Positions 42,237-52,887 of a stretch of DNA of 64,000 nucleotides are shown one piece after another. The notes below the pieces were generated by a model. The model did no database searches and was not told the DNA's origin. It saw only the letters and a program-made list of their open reading frames with translations. Origin of the DNA: Actinomadura rifamycini DSM 43936 (GTDB taxonomy: Bacteria; Actinomycetota; Actinomycetes; Streptosporangiales; Streptosporangiaceae); contig NZ_AULB01000016.1 of the NCBI RefSeq assembly GCF_000425065.1, positions 1 through 64,000 of the forward strand. The letters run 5' to 3'. Made by a program: the position numbers and the translations under genes. Positions within the stretch are counted from its first letter, which is position 1, and every line of letters begins with the position of its first letter.

Positions 42237-44471
42237 GTGGTGCAGCAGAGCACACGCGCCTTCTGGACGATCGGCCTGGACGATCCGCTGGCGACCGTGC
42301 CCGACCGGGCCGGCGCCAAGGCGGCGAACCTCGCGCGGGCCGCGGGGCACGACCTGCCCGTCCTCCCCGGGTTCGTGATCCCCGTGCCGTGCGTGGACCG
42401 GCACGAGCGGTACGCCGACACCCGCGACCTGCGGGCGGCGTGGGCGCGGCTGAGCCGCGACGGCGAGCGCGCCCTGGTGGTGCGGTCGTCGTCCACGCTG
42501 GAGGACGGCGAGGTCTCCTCGATGGCGGGCCGGTTCACGTCCGTCCTCGGCGTCGCCGGGTGGGCGGACTTCCGGCGCGCGGTCGACGAGGTCGCCGCGT
42601 CCGCGACGGGCCCGGGGACGATGGCGGTGCTCGTCCAGCCCGAGCTCGACGCCGCGTCCGGCGGGGTGATGTTCGGCGCCGACCCGGTCGACGGGCGCAC
42701 CGACCGGGTGATCGTGTCGGCGGCGCCGGGCGGGCCGCAGGCGCTCGTCGGCGGCGAGGTCGACGGCACCCGCTACGACCTGACCCGCCGCGGCCGCCTC
42801 GTCGGCGCCGACCGCGACGGCGGCCCGCTCACGCCGCTCCAGCTCCGCCGCCTCGCCCGGCTGGCCGCGCGGACGGCGCACGTGTTCGGCGGCCCGCAGG
42901 ACGTCGAGTTCGCGTTCGGGCACGACGGCCGCCTGTGGCTGCTGCAGAGCCGCCCGGTGACGGCGCTCGCCCCGCTCCCCCCGCGCGGCGCCGTCCTCCT
43001 CGGCCCCGGCCCGGTCGCCGAGACCCTCCCCGACCCGCTGTCGCCCCTGGAGGAGGACCTCTGGCTCGTCCCCCTCGACCGGGGCCTCGGCGAGGCCCTC
43101 GCCACCGCGGGCGCCGTCTCCCGGCGGGCGCTGCGCCGCGCCCCGACCGTCCGCGCCGTCGGCGGCCGCGCCGCCGCCGACCTGCGCCGCCTCGGCGCCG
43201 AACCGGCCCGCCGCCGGCGCCTCGACCCGCTGAACCCGCTGCCGCCGCTGCGCCGCCTGCGCGCCGCATGGCGCGTCGGCCGGCTCCGCGCCGAACTCCC
43301 CGCCCTCGCCGCCGACATCGCCGCGGGCGTCGACGCCGATCTGGCGGCCGTCCCGTCCCTGCACGAACTCACCGACGCCGAACTGGCCGCCGCGCTCCAC
43401 TGGACGCGCGCGACCCTCACCGCCCTGCACGGCCTCGAAGCCCTCGCCGGGACGCTCACCGCGCCCGGGACGGGCGACGGCGGCGCGACGGCCGCGGGCC
43501 ACGGCCTGGCCGCACTGGCGCGGGGCCGCGCCCGGGGCCACGCCGACGCACGCATCGTCGCGTCCGAACCGGGCGTCCTCACCCTCACCCCGCCCGCGAT
43601 ACCTCCCACCCCGTCCCTCCCCCCACCCACCGACCCCACCGCACCCACGCCCCGCCCACCCCACGACACCGGCGCACGTCCGAAACCCGGACGACGGGCC
43701 CCAGACCCCCGAGAAGACGACCCCACCACCGGCACGCACGCCGCAACCGCGACCCGCGCGCCCCGCGACGCCGGCGCGCGTGCCGAAGGCGGGACGCGGG
43801 GGTCCCGCGACGCCGCGAGCGCCTTCGGCGCGCGTGGTCGGTCCGGGGCGGGCGCCGACGGTCCGGTGCTGCCGCCTCGGGAGGCGCTGCGGATGCGCAT
43901 CCGGTGGGTGCAGGAGCTCGGGGCCCGGCTCGCGTGGACGGCCGGGGTCCGCTTCGCGGACGGCGGGGCGCTCGCGCGGCCCGGGCTGGTGCGGGCGCTG
44001 CGGTTCGACGAGCTGGTGTCGGCGCTCCGCGGCGGGGCGCTGCCCGCCGACCTGGAGCGGCGCCCGGCGCCGCCGCGGACGGCGCCGCTGCCGGCGGCGT
44101 TCCGGCTGGCCGGGGAGCGGATCGTCGCGGAGGCGCCGCCGCCGGGGGACGGGGCGCGGCCCGCGGGCGGCGGGCGCGGCGCGGGGCTCGTGCACGCGGG
44201 CCCGGAGGAGCCGCCGCCCGGCGCGGTGCTGGTGGTCCGGACGCTCGCGCCGTCGCTGGCGCCGCGGCTGCCGGCGCTCGCGGGGCTCGTCGCCGAGACC
44301 GGCAGCCCGCTGTCGCACCTGGCGATCCTCGCGCGGGAGATGGGGGTGCCGACGGTCGTGGGGCTGCGCGGGGCGGTCGACCGGTTCCCGTCCGGCACCC
44401 GGCTGCTGGTGGACGGCGACACCGGGCGCGTCGAGACGCTGGACCGCGCGGACGAGGAGTCGGTCGCATGA
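42237..44471 (+). CDS. PEP/pyruvate-binding ATP-grasp and phosphohistidine-domain protein (PPDK/rifampin-phosphotransferase-like)
   Basis: The 744-aa protein has an N-terminal PPDK-type ATP-binding domain: GAKAANLARA, then RSSSTLEDGEVSSMAGRFTS, then LVQPELDAASGGVMFGADPV and QDVEFAFGHDGRLWLLQSRPV, ending near residue 240. A poorly conserved middle follows, then a Pro/Thr/Arg-rich linker (about 445-545), then a C-terminal swivelling domain with the phospho-His in ETGSPLSHLAILAREMGVP. The order ATP domain, middle, His domain is that of rifampin phosphotransferases; the target here is unknown. Codon style differs between the two halves, as if they were joined. The stop overlaps the next gene. Confidence 0.75.
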   Translation: MVQQSTRAFWTIGLDDPLATVPDRAGAKAANLARAAGHDLPVLPGFVIPVPCVDRHERYADTRDLRAAWARLSRDGERALVVRSSSTLEDGEVSSMAGRFTSVLGVAGWADFRRAVDEVAASATGPGTMAVLVQPELDAASGGVMFGADPVDGRTDRVIVSAAPGGPQALVGGEVDGTRYDLTRRGRLVGADRDGGPLTPLQLRRLARLAARTAHVFGGPQDVEFAFGHDGRLWLLQSRPVTALAPLPPRGAVLLGPGPVAETLPDPLSPLEEDLWLVPLDRGLGEALATAGAVSRRALRRAPTVRAVGGRAAADLRRLGAEPARRRRLDPLNPLPPLRRLRAAWRVGRLRAELPALAADIAAGVDADLAAVPSLHELTDAELAAALHWTRATLTALHGLEALAGTLTAPGTGDGGATAAGHGLAALARGRARGHADARIVASEPGVLTLTPPAIPPTPSLPPPTDPTAPTPRPPHDTGARPKPGRRAPDPREDDPTTGTHAATATRAPRDAGARAEGGTRGSRDAASAFGARGRSGAGADGPVLPPREALRMRIRWVQELGARLAWTAGVRFADGGALARPGLVRALRFDELVSALRGGALPADLERRPAPPRTAPLPAAFRLAGERIVAEAPPPGDGARPAGGGRGAGLVHAGPEEPPPGAVLVVRTLAPSLAPRLPALAGLVAETGSPLSHLAILAREMGVPTVVGLRGAVDRFPSGTRLLVDGDTGRVETLDRADEESVA

Positions 44472-45310
44472 CGGCGCGGCGGCTCGGGTGGCTGGTGCTG
44501 GCCGTGACGGTCTTCTCGACGGCCGCGTACGTGGTCGTCTACCTGGTGCGGTGGGAGTGGCAGCGGGCGCTGATGTCCGGGGTGCTGCTGCTGATCGCGC
44601 TGGTGGTGGGGATCGCGGCGGCGGGCGCGCGGCGGCTCGCGCGGATCGAGCGGGGGCTCGCGGAGCTGCGGGCCGAGCCGGCGCCCGTCCCGCGGGGCCG
44701 GTACGCGGAGGGCGGGGCGGACGCGCCGCGGTTCCGGTGGCTGGAGGAGGACGACCGGTACCGGGTGTTCATCCCGGTCCTGCTGGGCGCGGGGATCATC
44801 GTGTCGGGGCTGGCCGCGCTGGTCGAGCGGGTGTCGGGGGCGTTCGGCCGCGACGCGGGGCTCCCGCGGGGGCTGGCGCCGCCGGGCGGCGGCGTCCTCG
44901 CGGGCGCGCCGGAGCCGCGGCCGGACGGACGCGGCCGCGCGGTCGCCCTCGGGCTCGCGGGGGCGCTCGTCGCGGGGTTCGCCGTCACCTGGCTGGCGGA
45001 GCTGACGCAGGACCGGCCGGACGGTCCGGTCGCGGCGGCCGCGAGCACCCTCGTCGTCGAGGCGGACACGCGGGGCGACACCGGCGCGGTGTCCGTGGAC
45101 GCGCTGGTCGACCGGCTGTGGGAGTACTGCCGGGGTTCGACGCGGCCGTACGCGGAGGGCGGCGGCGCGGTCCCGCTGGGCGAGGGCCGGTACGCGATCG
45201 TGGTGCGTCCCGCGCTGGGCGAGCACGGGCTGCGGCGGATGCGGGGGTGCCTCCAGGACGGGCTGGTCGACCGGGCGACGTTCCGGGTGGTGTCGGTGCA
45301 GCCGGGGTGA
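44468..45310 (+). CDS. membrane protein of unknown function, coupled to the PEP-utilising gene
   Basis: I do not recognise this 280-aa protein. It has two membrane segments at the N-terminus (residues 7-28 and 35-53), a third near 96-114, and a fourth near 160-180. A soluble C-terminal domain of about 90 residues contains two cysteines (YCRGSTR, RGCLQDG). The topology suggests that domain is outside the cell. The ATG overlaps the upstream stop by four bases, so its job is probably tied to the PEP-utilising protein. Confidence 0.7.
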   Translation: MTARRLGWLVLAVTVFSTAAYVVVYLVRWEWQRALMSGVLLLIALVVGIAAAGARRLARIERGLAELRAEPAPVPRGRYAEGGADAPRFRWLEEDDRYRVFIPVLLGAGIIVSGLAALVERVSGAFGRDAGLPRGLAPPGGGVLAGAPEPRPDGRGRAVALGLAGALVAGFAVTWLAELTQDRPDGPVAAAASTLVVEADTRGDTGAVSVDALVDRLWEYCRGSTRPYAEGGGAVPLGEGRYAIVVRPALGEHGLRRMRGCLQDGLVDRATFRVVSVQPG

Positions 45311-45625
45311 GCGGTGAATTCGGGCGGCCCCGGGAATGCGGAAACGGCCGTACGTGCTGTAATGTCGAAGCAGCGTCCAATGTTCGCCGCAGGCAGGCGG
45401 CGGAGGCGTTTTCTTCCCCGCCCGGGCCATCTGAGCGCCCGGTGATCGACCGTCCGGTCGCGACTCGCCCGGACCGCCGCACCTAGGGAGCCGACGTCAG
45501 CCCGGTGAACCGAGCTGCTTCTCACATTTCCTCTCGCGTACGCGCCGCGGAAGCCGCCGCCGTACGCGGGGCTTCGACCCCCGGCGCGCGGTTTTTCGTC
45601 CGCATTTGCCGGAGAAGGGACACGA
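45311..45625. other. leader region of the rho gene
   Basis: This 315-bp gap shows no convincing gene. A -10-like TAATGT lies near 45361-45366 and would give a 5' leader of about 250 nt. Within it GCGTACG and CGTACGC repeats near 45537-45577 can pair. A long leader is typical of autoregulated rho genes, but I can show no specific attenuator. Confidence 0.4.
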
Positions 45626-46846
45626 ATGTCCATTTCCACCCTGAGCACCGGCCGCACCCCCGGCACGAGCAGCCCGCGCGGGCACGCCGTGCCCGCGCAG
45701 TCCGCCCGCAAGGGCGGGCAGCGGCGCCCGGCCGGTGACGAACCGCTCGTCCCGTTCAGCGGCATCCTCGCCGTCCAGGACAAGCACGCGTTCGTGCGCA
45801 CCTCCGGCTACCTCGCGGGGCCCGAGGACGTGCACGTCTCCCTCGCCCAGGTCAAGGCGCACCACCTGCGGCCCGGCGACATCGTGGCGGGCACGGCCCG
45901 GCCGCCGAAGTCGGGCCGCGACAAGTTCCGCGCGATGGCGGGCGTGGAGACCGTCAACGGGCGCCCGCCCGCCGAGGCCGCCGGACGTCCCGACTTCGGC
46001 GCGCTGACCCCGCTGTTCCCGGACGAGCGGCTGCGGCTCGACACCGGCCCGCTCGCCACCCGGATCATCGACCTCGTCGCGCCGATCGGGAAGGGCCAGC
46101 GCGGGCTGATCGTGTCGCCGCCGAAGGTCGGCAAGACGATGATGCTGCAGGCGCTCGCGAACGGCATCGCCCGCGGCAACCCCGAGGCGCACCTGATGGT
46201 CGTGCTGATCGACGAGCGTCCCGAGGAGGTCACCGACCTCCAGCGGACGGTCGAGGGCGAGGTGCTGCACTCGACGTTCGACCGGCCCGCGCAGGACCAC
46301 ACGGCGCTCGCCGAACTGGCCGTCGAGCGCGCCAAGCGGCTCGTCGAGCAGGGCCACGACGTCGTCATGCTGCTCGACTCGATCACCCGGCTGGGCCGCG
46401 CCTACAACCTGGCCGCGCCGTCCAGCAGCCGCATCCTGGCGGGCGGTGTCGCGACCACCGCGATCTACCCGCCGAAGAAGTTCTTCGGGGCCGCCCGCAA
46501 CATCGAGGAAGGCGGGTCCCTGACGATCCTCGCGACCGCGCTCGTGGAGACCGGGTCGCGCATGGACGACGTCCTGTTCGAGGAGTACAAGGGCACCGGC
46601 AACATGGAGCTCAAGCTCGACCGCGGCCTGGCCGACCGCCGGATCTTCCCGGCCGTCGACGTGGAGGCGTCCGGGACGCGCCGCGACGAGCTGCTCATGT
46701 CGCCGCAGGAGCTCGAGCTGACGTGGCGGCTGCGCCGCGCCCTGTCCGGCCTCGACCGGCAGCAGGCCGTCGAGCACCTGCTGGAGAAGATGAAGGGCAC
46801 GTCGTCGAACGCCGAGTTCCTGCTCCGCCTCCAGCAGACGCTCTAG
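45626..46846 (+). CDS. rho: transcription termination factor Rho, short form
   Basis: The 406-aa hexameric RNA helicase shows the RNA-binding fold (PLVPFSGILAVQDKHAFVRTS, residues 40-105), Walker A (SPPKVGKT, 164-171), ERPEEVTDLQRTV, Walker B (VVMLLDSITRLGRAYN), the Q-loop/R-loop regions, and FEEYKGTGNMELKLDR. The usual N-terminal Rho_N helical bundle is absent and replaced by about 38 Ser/Arg/Gly-rich residues. The long basic insertion typical of actinobacterial Rho is missing too. This suggests a second Rho paralogue beside a longer housekeeping one elsewhere. GGAGAAGGG precedes the ATG. Its stop shares CTAG with the convergent kinase. Confidence 0.88.
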   Translation: MSISTLSTGRTPGTSSPRGHAVPAQSARKGGQRRPAGDEPLVPFSGILAVQDKHAFVRTSGYLAGPEDVHVSLAQVKAHHLRPGDIVAGTARPPKSGRDKFRAMAGVETVNGRPPAEAAGRPDFGALTPLFPDERLRLDTGPLATRIIDLVAPIGKGQRGLIVSPPKVGKTMMLQALANGIARGNPEAHLMVVLIDERPEEVTDLQRTVEGEVLHSTFDRPAQDHTALAELAVERAKRLVEQGHDVVMLLDSITRLGRAYNLAAPSSSRILAGGVATTAIYPPKKFFGAARNIEEGGSLTILATALVETGSRMDDVLFEEYKGTGNMELKLDRGLADRRIFPAVDVEASGTRRDELLMSPQELELTWRLRRALSGLDRQQAVEHLLEKMKGTSSNAEFLLRLQQTL

Positions 46847-48393
46847 CGCTCCGCGGAGTCCGCGGGTTCCGCAGGTTCCGCCGTATCGCCGTCCGGGCGG
46901 AACGAGGCGAGGATCCGGTCGAAGAGGCGGTGGTCCGGCAGCCACCGCGACTCGGGCGCGGAGAAGCACAGCTCGTACCCGGCCGTGCGAGTGCACAGCG
47001 CGTGCCGCCCGCCGCCCGCGCCCTGCCAGGTGAACTCCCATTCGGCGCCGCCGCGGGGTCCCGGCCCGGACCCCAGCCGCACCCGGACGTACCCGGGGCG
47101 CCGCCCGTCCGCGACGAGCGCCCGCTCCGCCGCCCGCAGCCCCGCGAGGGGGTCGCCGGACGCCGGGGCGATGCGCAGCCCGCGCCCGGACGCGCCGTCC
47201 CGCCACCGCATCACCGCGCCGCGCCGCTCCACCCGCCAGGCCGCCGGGACCCGCACCGTGTAGGCGTCCACCTCCCGGTAGAGCGCCAGCTCGACGAACG
47301 GGTCCGCCGCCGGGACGGGCGCGTCGCCCCTGCCCGCCGCCGCCCACCGCGCCGTCCACGTGCCGAGCCCCGCCGCGACGACGGCGAGCGCCGCGACGCT
47401 CGCGACCGCGCCGGGGCGGGGACGCGGCCGCCGCGCGGGTTCACCCGATCGCCAGGGCGCGCGCGGGCGCGGGACGAGCGGGACGTCCGGCCGTGCCGCC
47501 GCGTCCAGCAGCCGCGCGGCCTCGTCCGCCGGGAGCCGGTCGTCCGGGTCGTGCCGGAGCAGCCCCTCGATGACCGGGGCGAGCGCCCCCGCCCGCGCGG
47601 GCCGCGGGTAGTCGCCGAGCAGCACCGCGACCATCGACCCGAGCGCGTGCGACCGCAGGAACGGGGACTCGCCCTCGACGGCCGCGTACAGGGTCGCGCC
47701 GAGCGACCACAGGTCGGACGCGGGCCCGCCCGGCAGGCCGTTGACCCGCTCGGGCGGCAGGTACGCGGGCGACCCCTCGATCCCCGCGACCGCCCCGCCG
47801 CCGGCCGCCCCGCCGCCGGCCGCCACCCAGGCGCCCACCGCGTCCCGGACGTCCCGCGCGTCCGGCTCGTCCCGGACGTCCTCGCCGTGCGGGCGGTCGG
47901 TGTGCAGGGCGAGGCCGAAGTCGGTGAGCAGCACGCGGCCGTCGTCGCGGACCAGCACGTTCGCGGGCTTGACGTCGCGGTGCAGGATCCCGGCGGCGTG
48001 CGCGGCGCGCAGCACCGACAGGACGGCCGCGCCGATCTCGGCGGTGCGCCGCACGCCGAGCGGGCCGCGCTCGTCGATCAGCCGGGCGAGCGACCGCGAC
48101 TCGTGGAACTCCATGACGATCCACGGGCGCCCGCGCTCGACGAGGACGTCGTGGACGGCGACGACGCCGGGATGCCGGAGCGCGGCGGTGGCGCGGGCCT
48201 CGGTGAGCAGCCGGCGGCGCAGCGCCGCGCGCTCGGCGCCGGTGGCGCGGGCGGGCACGCGCAGCTCCTTGACCGCGACGTCCCGGCCGAGGAGTTCGTC
48301 GCGGGCGCGCCACACCGTGCCCATGCCGCCGCGGCCGACCATCGAGAGCAGGCGGTACCGCCGCGCGAGCGGCACCGGGCGGTCCTCGGTCAT
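46843..48393 (-). CDS. Hanks-type Ser/Thr protein kinase with extracytoplasmic C-terminus
   Basis: The 516-aa protein has a kinase domain (about 10-275): VGRGGMGTVWRA, VAVKEL, HRDVKPANVLV, LLTDFGLAL and GSPAYLPPERVNG. A Gly/Ala insert lies in the activation segment. A juxtamembrane Pro/Arg stretch leads to one membrane helix (VASVAALAVVAAGLGTW, near 330-346) and an outer domain of about 165 residues. The outer domain has two cysteines (HALCTRTAGYELCFS) and no PASTA repeats. No ribosome site precedes the ATG; CATAAC lies six bases upstream, so the mRNA may be leaderless. The substrates and signal are unknown. Confidence 0.88.
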   Translation of the reverse strand: MTEDRPVPLARRYRLLSMVGRGGMGTVWRARDELLGRDVAVKELRVPARATGAERAALRRRLLTEARATAALRHPGVVAVHDVLVERGRPWIVMEFHESRSLARLIDERGPLGVRRTAEIGAAVLSVLRAAHAAGILHRDVKPANVLVRDDGRVLLTDFGLALHTDRPHGEDVRDEPDARDVRDAVGAWVAAGGGAAGGGAVAGIEGSPAYLPPERVNGLPGGPASDLWSLGATLYAAVEGESPFLRSHALGSMVAVLLGDYPRPARAGALAPVIEGLLRHDPDDRLPADEAARLLDAAARPDVPLVPRPRAPWRSGEPARRPRPRPGAVASVAALAVVAAGLGTWTARWAAAGRGDAPVPAADPFVELALYREVDAYTVRVPAAWRVERRGAVMRWRDGASGRGLRIAPASGDPLAGLRAAERALVADGRRPGYVRVRLGSGPGPRGGAEWEFTWQGAGGGRHALCTRTAGYELCFSAPESRWLPDHRLFDRILASFRPDGDTAEPAEPADSAER

Positions 48394-48470
48394 GGGGAGG
48401 TTATGCGCGGGAACGCACCCAAGCCACGCCCCGCGCGGCCCCATGAATCCTTGACCGTCCGGCCCCGGGG

Positions 48471-50048
48471 TCAGGCGGTCAGCACGCTCCTGGCCCACTT
48501 GTAGTCGGACTTGCCGACGGCCGTGCGCTGCACCTCGTCCACGACCGTCAGCCGGCGCGGCAGCTTGTACCCGGCGAGGCGGCCCCGGCAGTGCTCGGTC
48601 AGCTCGTCCAGGGTGACCTCCGCGCCGGGGCGGGGCGCCACGACGGCGGCGACGACCTGCCCGAACCGCTCGTCGGCGAGCCCGACGACGACCGCGTCGT
48701 AGACGTCCGGGTGGTCCTTGAGCGCGACCTCGACCTCCTCCGGGTACACCTTCTCCCCGCCGGTGTTGATCACCAGTGAGCCGCGGCCGAGCAGGACGAT
48801 CGTGCCGTCCTCCTCCAGGCTCGCGAAGTCGCCGGGGACGGACCAGCGGGTGCCGTCGGCGTCGGTGAAGAACGTCGAGGCGGTCTTCTCCGGGTCGTTG
48901 TAGTAGCCGAGCGGGATGTGCCCGCTGCGCGCCAGCTTCCCGATCTCGCCGGGCGCCACGACCTTCAAATCGTCGTCGAGGACCGTGATGCCGGGCTTCA
49001 TCATGAACCGGGCGGTGCCCTCCTTGCCGCCGACGGACGGGCCGCACGCGCCGGTCTCCGAGGCGCCGTAGTTGTCGAGGAACATCACGTTCGGCAGGTG
49101 CTCCTGGAGGGCGGCCTTGGCGCCCTCGGTGAGCGGCGCCCCGCCTGACGCGACGGCGAGCAGCGACGACGTGTCGTGGTTCCCGGCGGCGAGGGCCTTC
49201 GCGACCGGCCGCGCCATCACGTCGCCGACCAGCATCAGCACGTTGGCCCGCTCCTCGGCGACCAGCCGCAGCGCCTTGTCGGCGTCGAACGCGTGGTCGG
49301 TGTAGAGGACGACCTTCGCGCTGTTGAACAGCCCCATGAACGCGACCCACTGCCCGGCGCCGTGCATGACGGGCGCGCAGTCGAGCACGGCCATCCCGTC
49401 CTGCTGAGCGTTCTCGGCGAGCTGCTCGGGGCTGGAGACGGGGTCGCCGAGGACGTTGCCGCCGCCCAGGGCGCCGAAGAAGATGTCCTCGCAGCGCCAC
49501 TCGACGCCCTTCGGGTACCCCGTGGTGCCGCCCGTGTACATGATGTACCGGTCGTCGTTGGAGCGGGCCGGGAAGTCGTCGGACGGGTCGGCCGCGGCGA
49601 GCGCCGCCTCGTACTCGACGGCGCCGGGGACGTCGTCCGTCCCGCCGTCCTCCAGGACGACGACGTGGCGCAGCTTCGGCAGGTCGGCGCGGACCTCCTG
49701 GACGCGCCCCAGCAGCGACCGCTCGCCGATGAGCGCGACCGAGTCGGAGTCGGACAGGACGTGCCGCAGTTCGCCCGCGACGTACCGGTAGTTCACCGGG
49801 ATCGGCACCGCGCTGATCTTGAACACGCCGAGCATCGCCTCGACCCACTCGGCCCGGTTGTAGGCGAGGATCGCGACGTGCTCGCCGGCCCGCACCCCGG
49901 CGTCGGCGAGGTGGTGGCCGACCCGGCTCGCCCGCGCGCTCAGTCCGGCGAACGTGCGGCGTTCGTCCCCGGCCACCAGCGCCGGGCGGTCCGGCCCCGC
50001 CTCCGCAAGGATCTCGAGCAGATCCGCCAGGTTGTAGCTTCGCGCCAT
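48471..50048 (-). CDS. acyl-CoA synthetase (FadD3/FadD19-like)
   Basis: The 525-aa adenylate-forming ligase shows RYIMYTGGTTGYPKGVEW, NYGASETGACGPS, WSVPGDFASLEEDGTIVLLGRGSLVINTGGEKVYPEEVE and the terminal Lys in GKSDYKWA. The variant YTGGTTG and the W-S-V-P-G-D-F element resemble the FadD group that activates steroid side-chain or ring-derived acids in mycobacteria and rhodococci. No other steroid genes lie here, so the substrate is open. Start ATG at 50048 with GAGGA upstream. It is the third acyl-CoA ligase of the window. Confidence 0.88.
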   Translation of the reverse strand: MARSYNLADLLEILAEAGPDRPALVAGDERRTFAGLSARASRVGHHLADAGVRAGEHVAILAYNRAEWVEAMLGVFKISAVPIPVNYRYVAGELRHVLSDSDSVALIGERSLLGRVQEVRADLPKLRHVVVLEDGGTDDVPGAVEYEAALAAADPSDDFPARSNDDRYIMYTGGTTGYPKGVEWRCEDIFFGALGGGNVLGDPVSSPEQLAENAQQDGMAVLDCAPVMHGAGQWVAFMGLFNSAKVVLYTDHAFDADKALRLVAEERANVLMLVGDVMARPVAKALAAGNHDTSSLLAVASGGAPLTEGAKAALQEHLPNVMFLDNYGASETGACGPSVGGKEGTARFMMKPGITVLDDDLKVVAPGEIGKLARSGHIPLGYYNDPEKTASTFFTDADGTRWSVPGDFASLEEDGTIVLLGRGSLVINTGGEKVYPEEVEVALKDHPDVYDAVVVGLADERFGQVVAAVVAPRPGAEVTLDELTEHCRGRLAGYKLPRRLTVVDEVQRTAVGKSDYKWARSVLTA

Positions 50049-50256
50049 GGCCGTCCTCGCCTTTCGGGGTGGGTGAGAAGGTCGTTCCGAATCATGCTCG
50101 GGTTGCCGGTAAGTACTCAATGACCCAGGCCAACGGGTCCGGAGAGATGGATCACAAAACGCGCCCGGATCCGGCCACGCCGTTCGTCCTTACACGCCTC
50201 TTATCCGGGTACCGGCATGCTTGGTCGTAACGATTCAGCATCAGACGGGGGTAGTG

Positions 50257-50838
50257 GTGAGCCCAGGCGCAATGGCGTGGACGCCTCCGACATGGGAGGA
50301 GATCGTCACCGAGCACTCCACAAGGGTGTTCCGGCTGGCGTACCGCCTGACCGGCAACCGGCACGACGCCGAAGACCTGACCCAGGACGTCTTCATCCGG
50401 GTGTTCCGTTCGCTGTCCTCGTACAGTCCGGGCACCTTCGAGGGCTGGCTGCACCGGATCACGACGAACCTGTTCCTCGACCGGGCCCGCCGCAAGCAGC
50501 GCATCCGCTTCGACGCGCTCGCCGACGACGCCGCCGAGCGGCTGCAGGGCCGCGAGCCGAGCCCCGCGCAGGCGTACGACGAACGGCACCTCGACGCCGA
50601 CATCCAGCGGGCCCTCGACGGGCTCGCCCCCGAGTACCGCGCCGCCGTCGTGCTGTGCGACATCGAGGGCCTCACCTACGAGGAGATCGCGGCGACGCTG
50701 AACGTCAAGCTCGGCACCGTCCGCTCGCGGATCCACCGGGGCCGCGCCCAGCTGCGCGTCGCGCTGGAGCACCGCCGTCCCGCCGAGGTCCCCGGAGCCG
50801 CCGCCGAAGCCGTCCCCGAGGCCGTCGCCGGGGCCTGA
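50257..50838 (+). CDS. sigE: ECF sigma factor, SigE type
   Basis: The 193-aa protein closely follows mycobacterial SigE through regions 2 and 4: [59 protein letters not shown] and [23 protein letters not shown]. It should direct the envelope-stress response. The start is ambiguous: GTG at 50254 or 50257 with a GGGGG upstream, or ATG at 50272; SigE genes are known for alternative starts. Unlike the usual sigE-rseA-htrA order, no anti-sigma factor or protease follows; a Ser/Thr kinase converges instead. In mycobacteria, kinase PknB controls the RseA anti-sigma factor. Confidence 0.88.
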   Translation: MSPGAMAWTPPTWEEIVTEHSTRVFRLAYRLTGNRHDAEDLTQDVFIRVFRSLSSYSPGTFEGWLHRITTNLFLDRARRKQRIRFDALADDAAERLQGREPSPAQAYDERHLDADIQRALDGLAPEYRAAVVLCDIEGLTYEEIAATLNVKLGTVRSRIHRGRAQLRVALEHRRPAEVPGAAAEAVPEAVAGA

Positions 50839-50851
50839 CCCCGGCGGCCGC

Positions 50852-50870
50852 CCGGCCCGGGAGGGGCCGG
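50852..50870. terminator. hairpin between sigE and the convergent kinase gene
   Basis: CCGGCCC and GGGCCGG form a perfect 7-bp stem around a five-base loop. It occupies most of the 32-bp space and touches the kinase stop codon. Confidence 0.5.
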
Positions 50871-52673
<1,803 letters not shown>

Positions 52674-52887
52674 GCATACCTCCCGAACGGCGCCCAAGGC
52701 GGCACCATGGCACAGCGCACCGGCTTCCTCCCACCTGCGGCACGGCCGAAAACGCTGATGCGGACGGACGGAACCCGGCGATCCGCACCGCCGCCGCGGA
52801 ACCCGCCGCCGCGTACCGCCGACGCGTACCGCCGTCCTCACCCGGCGGACCTATCGCGGCGGCGGGATCCCCGCGAGACTCGGGCGC

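Noticed and set aside
43596..43850. Low-complexity C-rich stretch as a non-coding insertion that breaks the PEP-utilising gene
   Set aside because: The reading frame stays open through it and both flanking halves are in the same frame with family motifs, so it is treated as a linker within one protein.
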